A stretch of 44,761 bases of DNA from Endozoicomonas sp. G2_1 (lineage in GTDB: Bacteria; Pseudomonadota; Gammaproteobacteria; Enterobacterales; Alteromonadaceae): NCBI RefSeq assembly GCF_017744155.1, contig NZ_JAGHQT010000024.1:1-44761 (forward strand). Reading direction: 5' to 3'. The position numbers were made by a program, and so were the translations under genes. Positions 44,681-44,761 of the stretch are shown in pieces. Numbering within the stretch: the stretch's first letter is position 1; the number at the start of each line of letters is the position of its first letter. The notes under the pieces were generated by a model. That model did not search any database. It saw only the letters and a list, made by a program, of their open reading frames with translations, and had not been told where the DNA came from.

Positions 44681-44761
44681 TGTGGGTGGGGTGCTTGATT
44701 TTAAAGGGTTGCGTGACGATTTGTAGCCTTGCTGTACTCGTTCGTTTATGTATACTTGCGT
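44681..44761. other. Unassigned sequence, possibly the edge of an integrated element
   Basis: The last 81 bases differ in character from the tRNA repeats and contain G-rich runs (gtgggtggggtg). No gene, repeat or promoter can be supported in so short a stretch. Its position right after the truncated tRNA makes it a candidate end of a genomic island or prophage. Confidence 0.35.

Overview
The window looks like chromosomal DNA of a marine gammaproteobacterium in the order Alteromonadales, most like Colwelliaceae such as Thalassotalea or Colwellia. This rests on the moderate-to-low G+C, two large TonB-dependent receptors, the type of intergenic palindromic repeats and the protein sequences. It is an inference; no database was searched.

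Left edge (1-2750): the 3' end of an IS3-family transposase and its right terminal repeat lie 18 bp beyond the stop of a TonB-dependent receptor gene.

Nucleoside block (2790-10691): deoB on the minus strand, then udk-nupC-deoC-tdk-upp on plus, then deoA and cdd on minus. Together they import nucleosides (NupC), deaminate cytidine (Cdd), split thymidine/deoxyuridine (DeoA), route the deoxyribose phosphate to glycolysis (DeoB, DeoC) and salvage uracil, uridine and thymidine (Upp, Udk, Tdk). Two related palindromic repeats bracket deoB.

Nucleotide-capture block (10950-18050): an Oar-like TonB receptor on minus, and divergently a RutR-like TetR regulator, an outer-membrane EEP-family nuclease/phosphatase lipoprotein and an alkaline phosphatase in one tight plus-strand operon. 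Sites resembling the E. coli RutR box (TTGACCAnnTGGTCAA) lie upstream of udk, upstream of cdd-deoA and in the divergent receptor/regulator promoter. I propose one pyrimidine-sensing regulon that hydrolyses external nucleotides, takes up the products and salvages them. This is the main hypothesis from the window.

Central block (18109-34513): an azoreductase, a small membrane protein, then the usual thrS-infC-rpmI-rplT / pheS-pheT-ihfA translation cluster. It is split by about 8 kb holding purC, a periplasmic binding protein, an XRE regulator, an Aer-like chemoreceptor paired with a PAS-EAL protein, a YehS-like gene and a small unknown gene. infC appears to use an ATC start.

Right block (34706-44055): a START-like exported protein, fructosamine kinase, a CPXCG zinc-ribbon-like protein behind a 14-bp tandem repeat, an SDR dehydrogenase, riboflavin synthase, a MATE exporter, a DEAD-box helicase, gltX and an unknown membrane-anchored protein.

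Right edge (44300-44761): an intact tRNA-Val(TAC), a 45-bp perfect copy of its 3' half, and decayed repeats around both. This looks like the junction of an integrated element that continues beyond the window.
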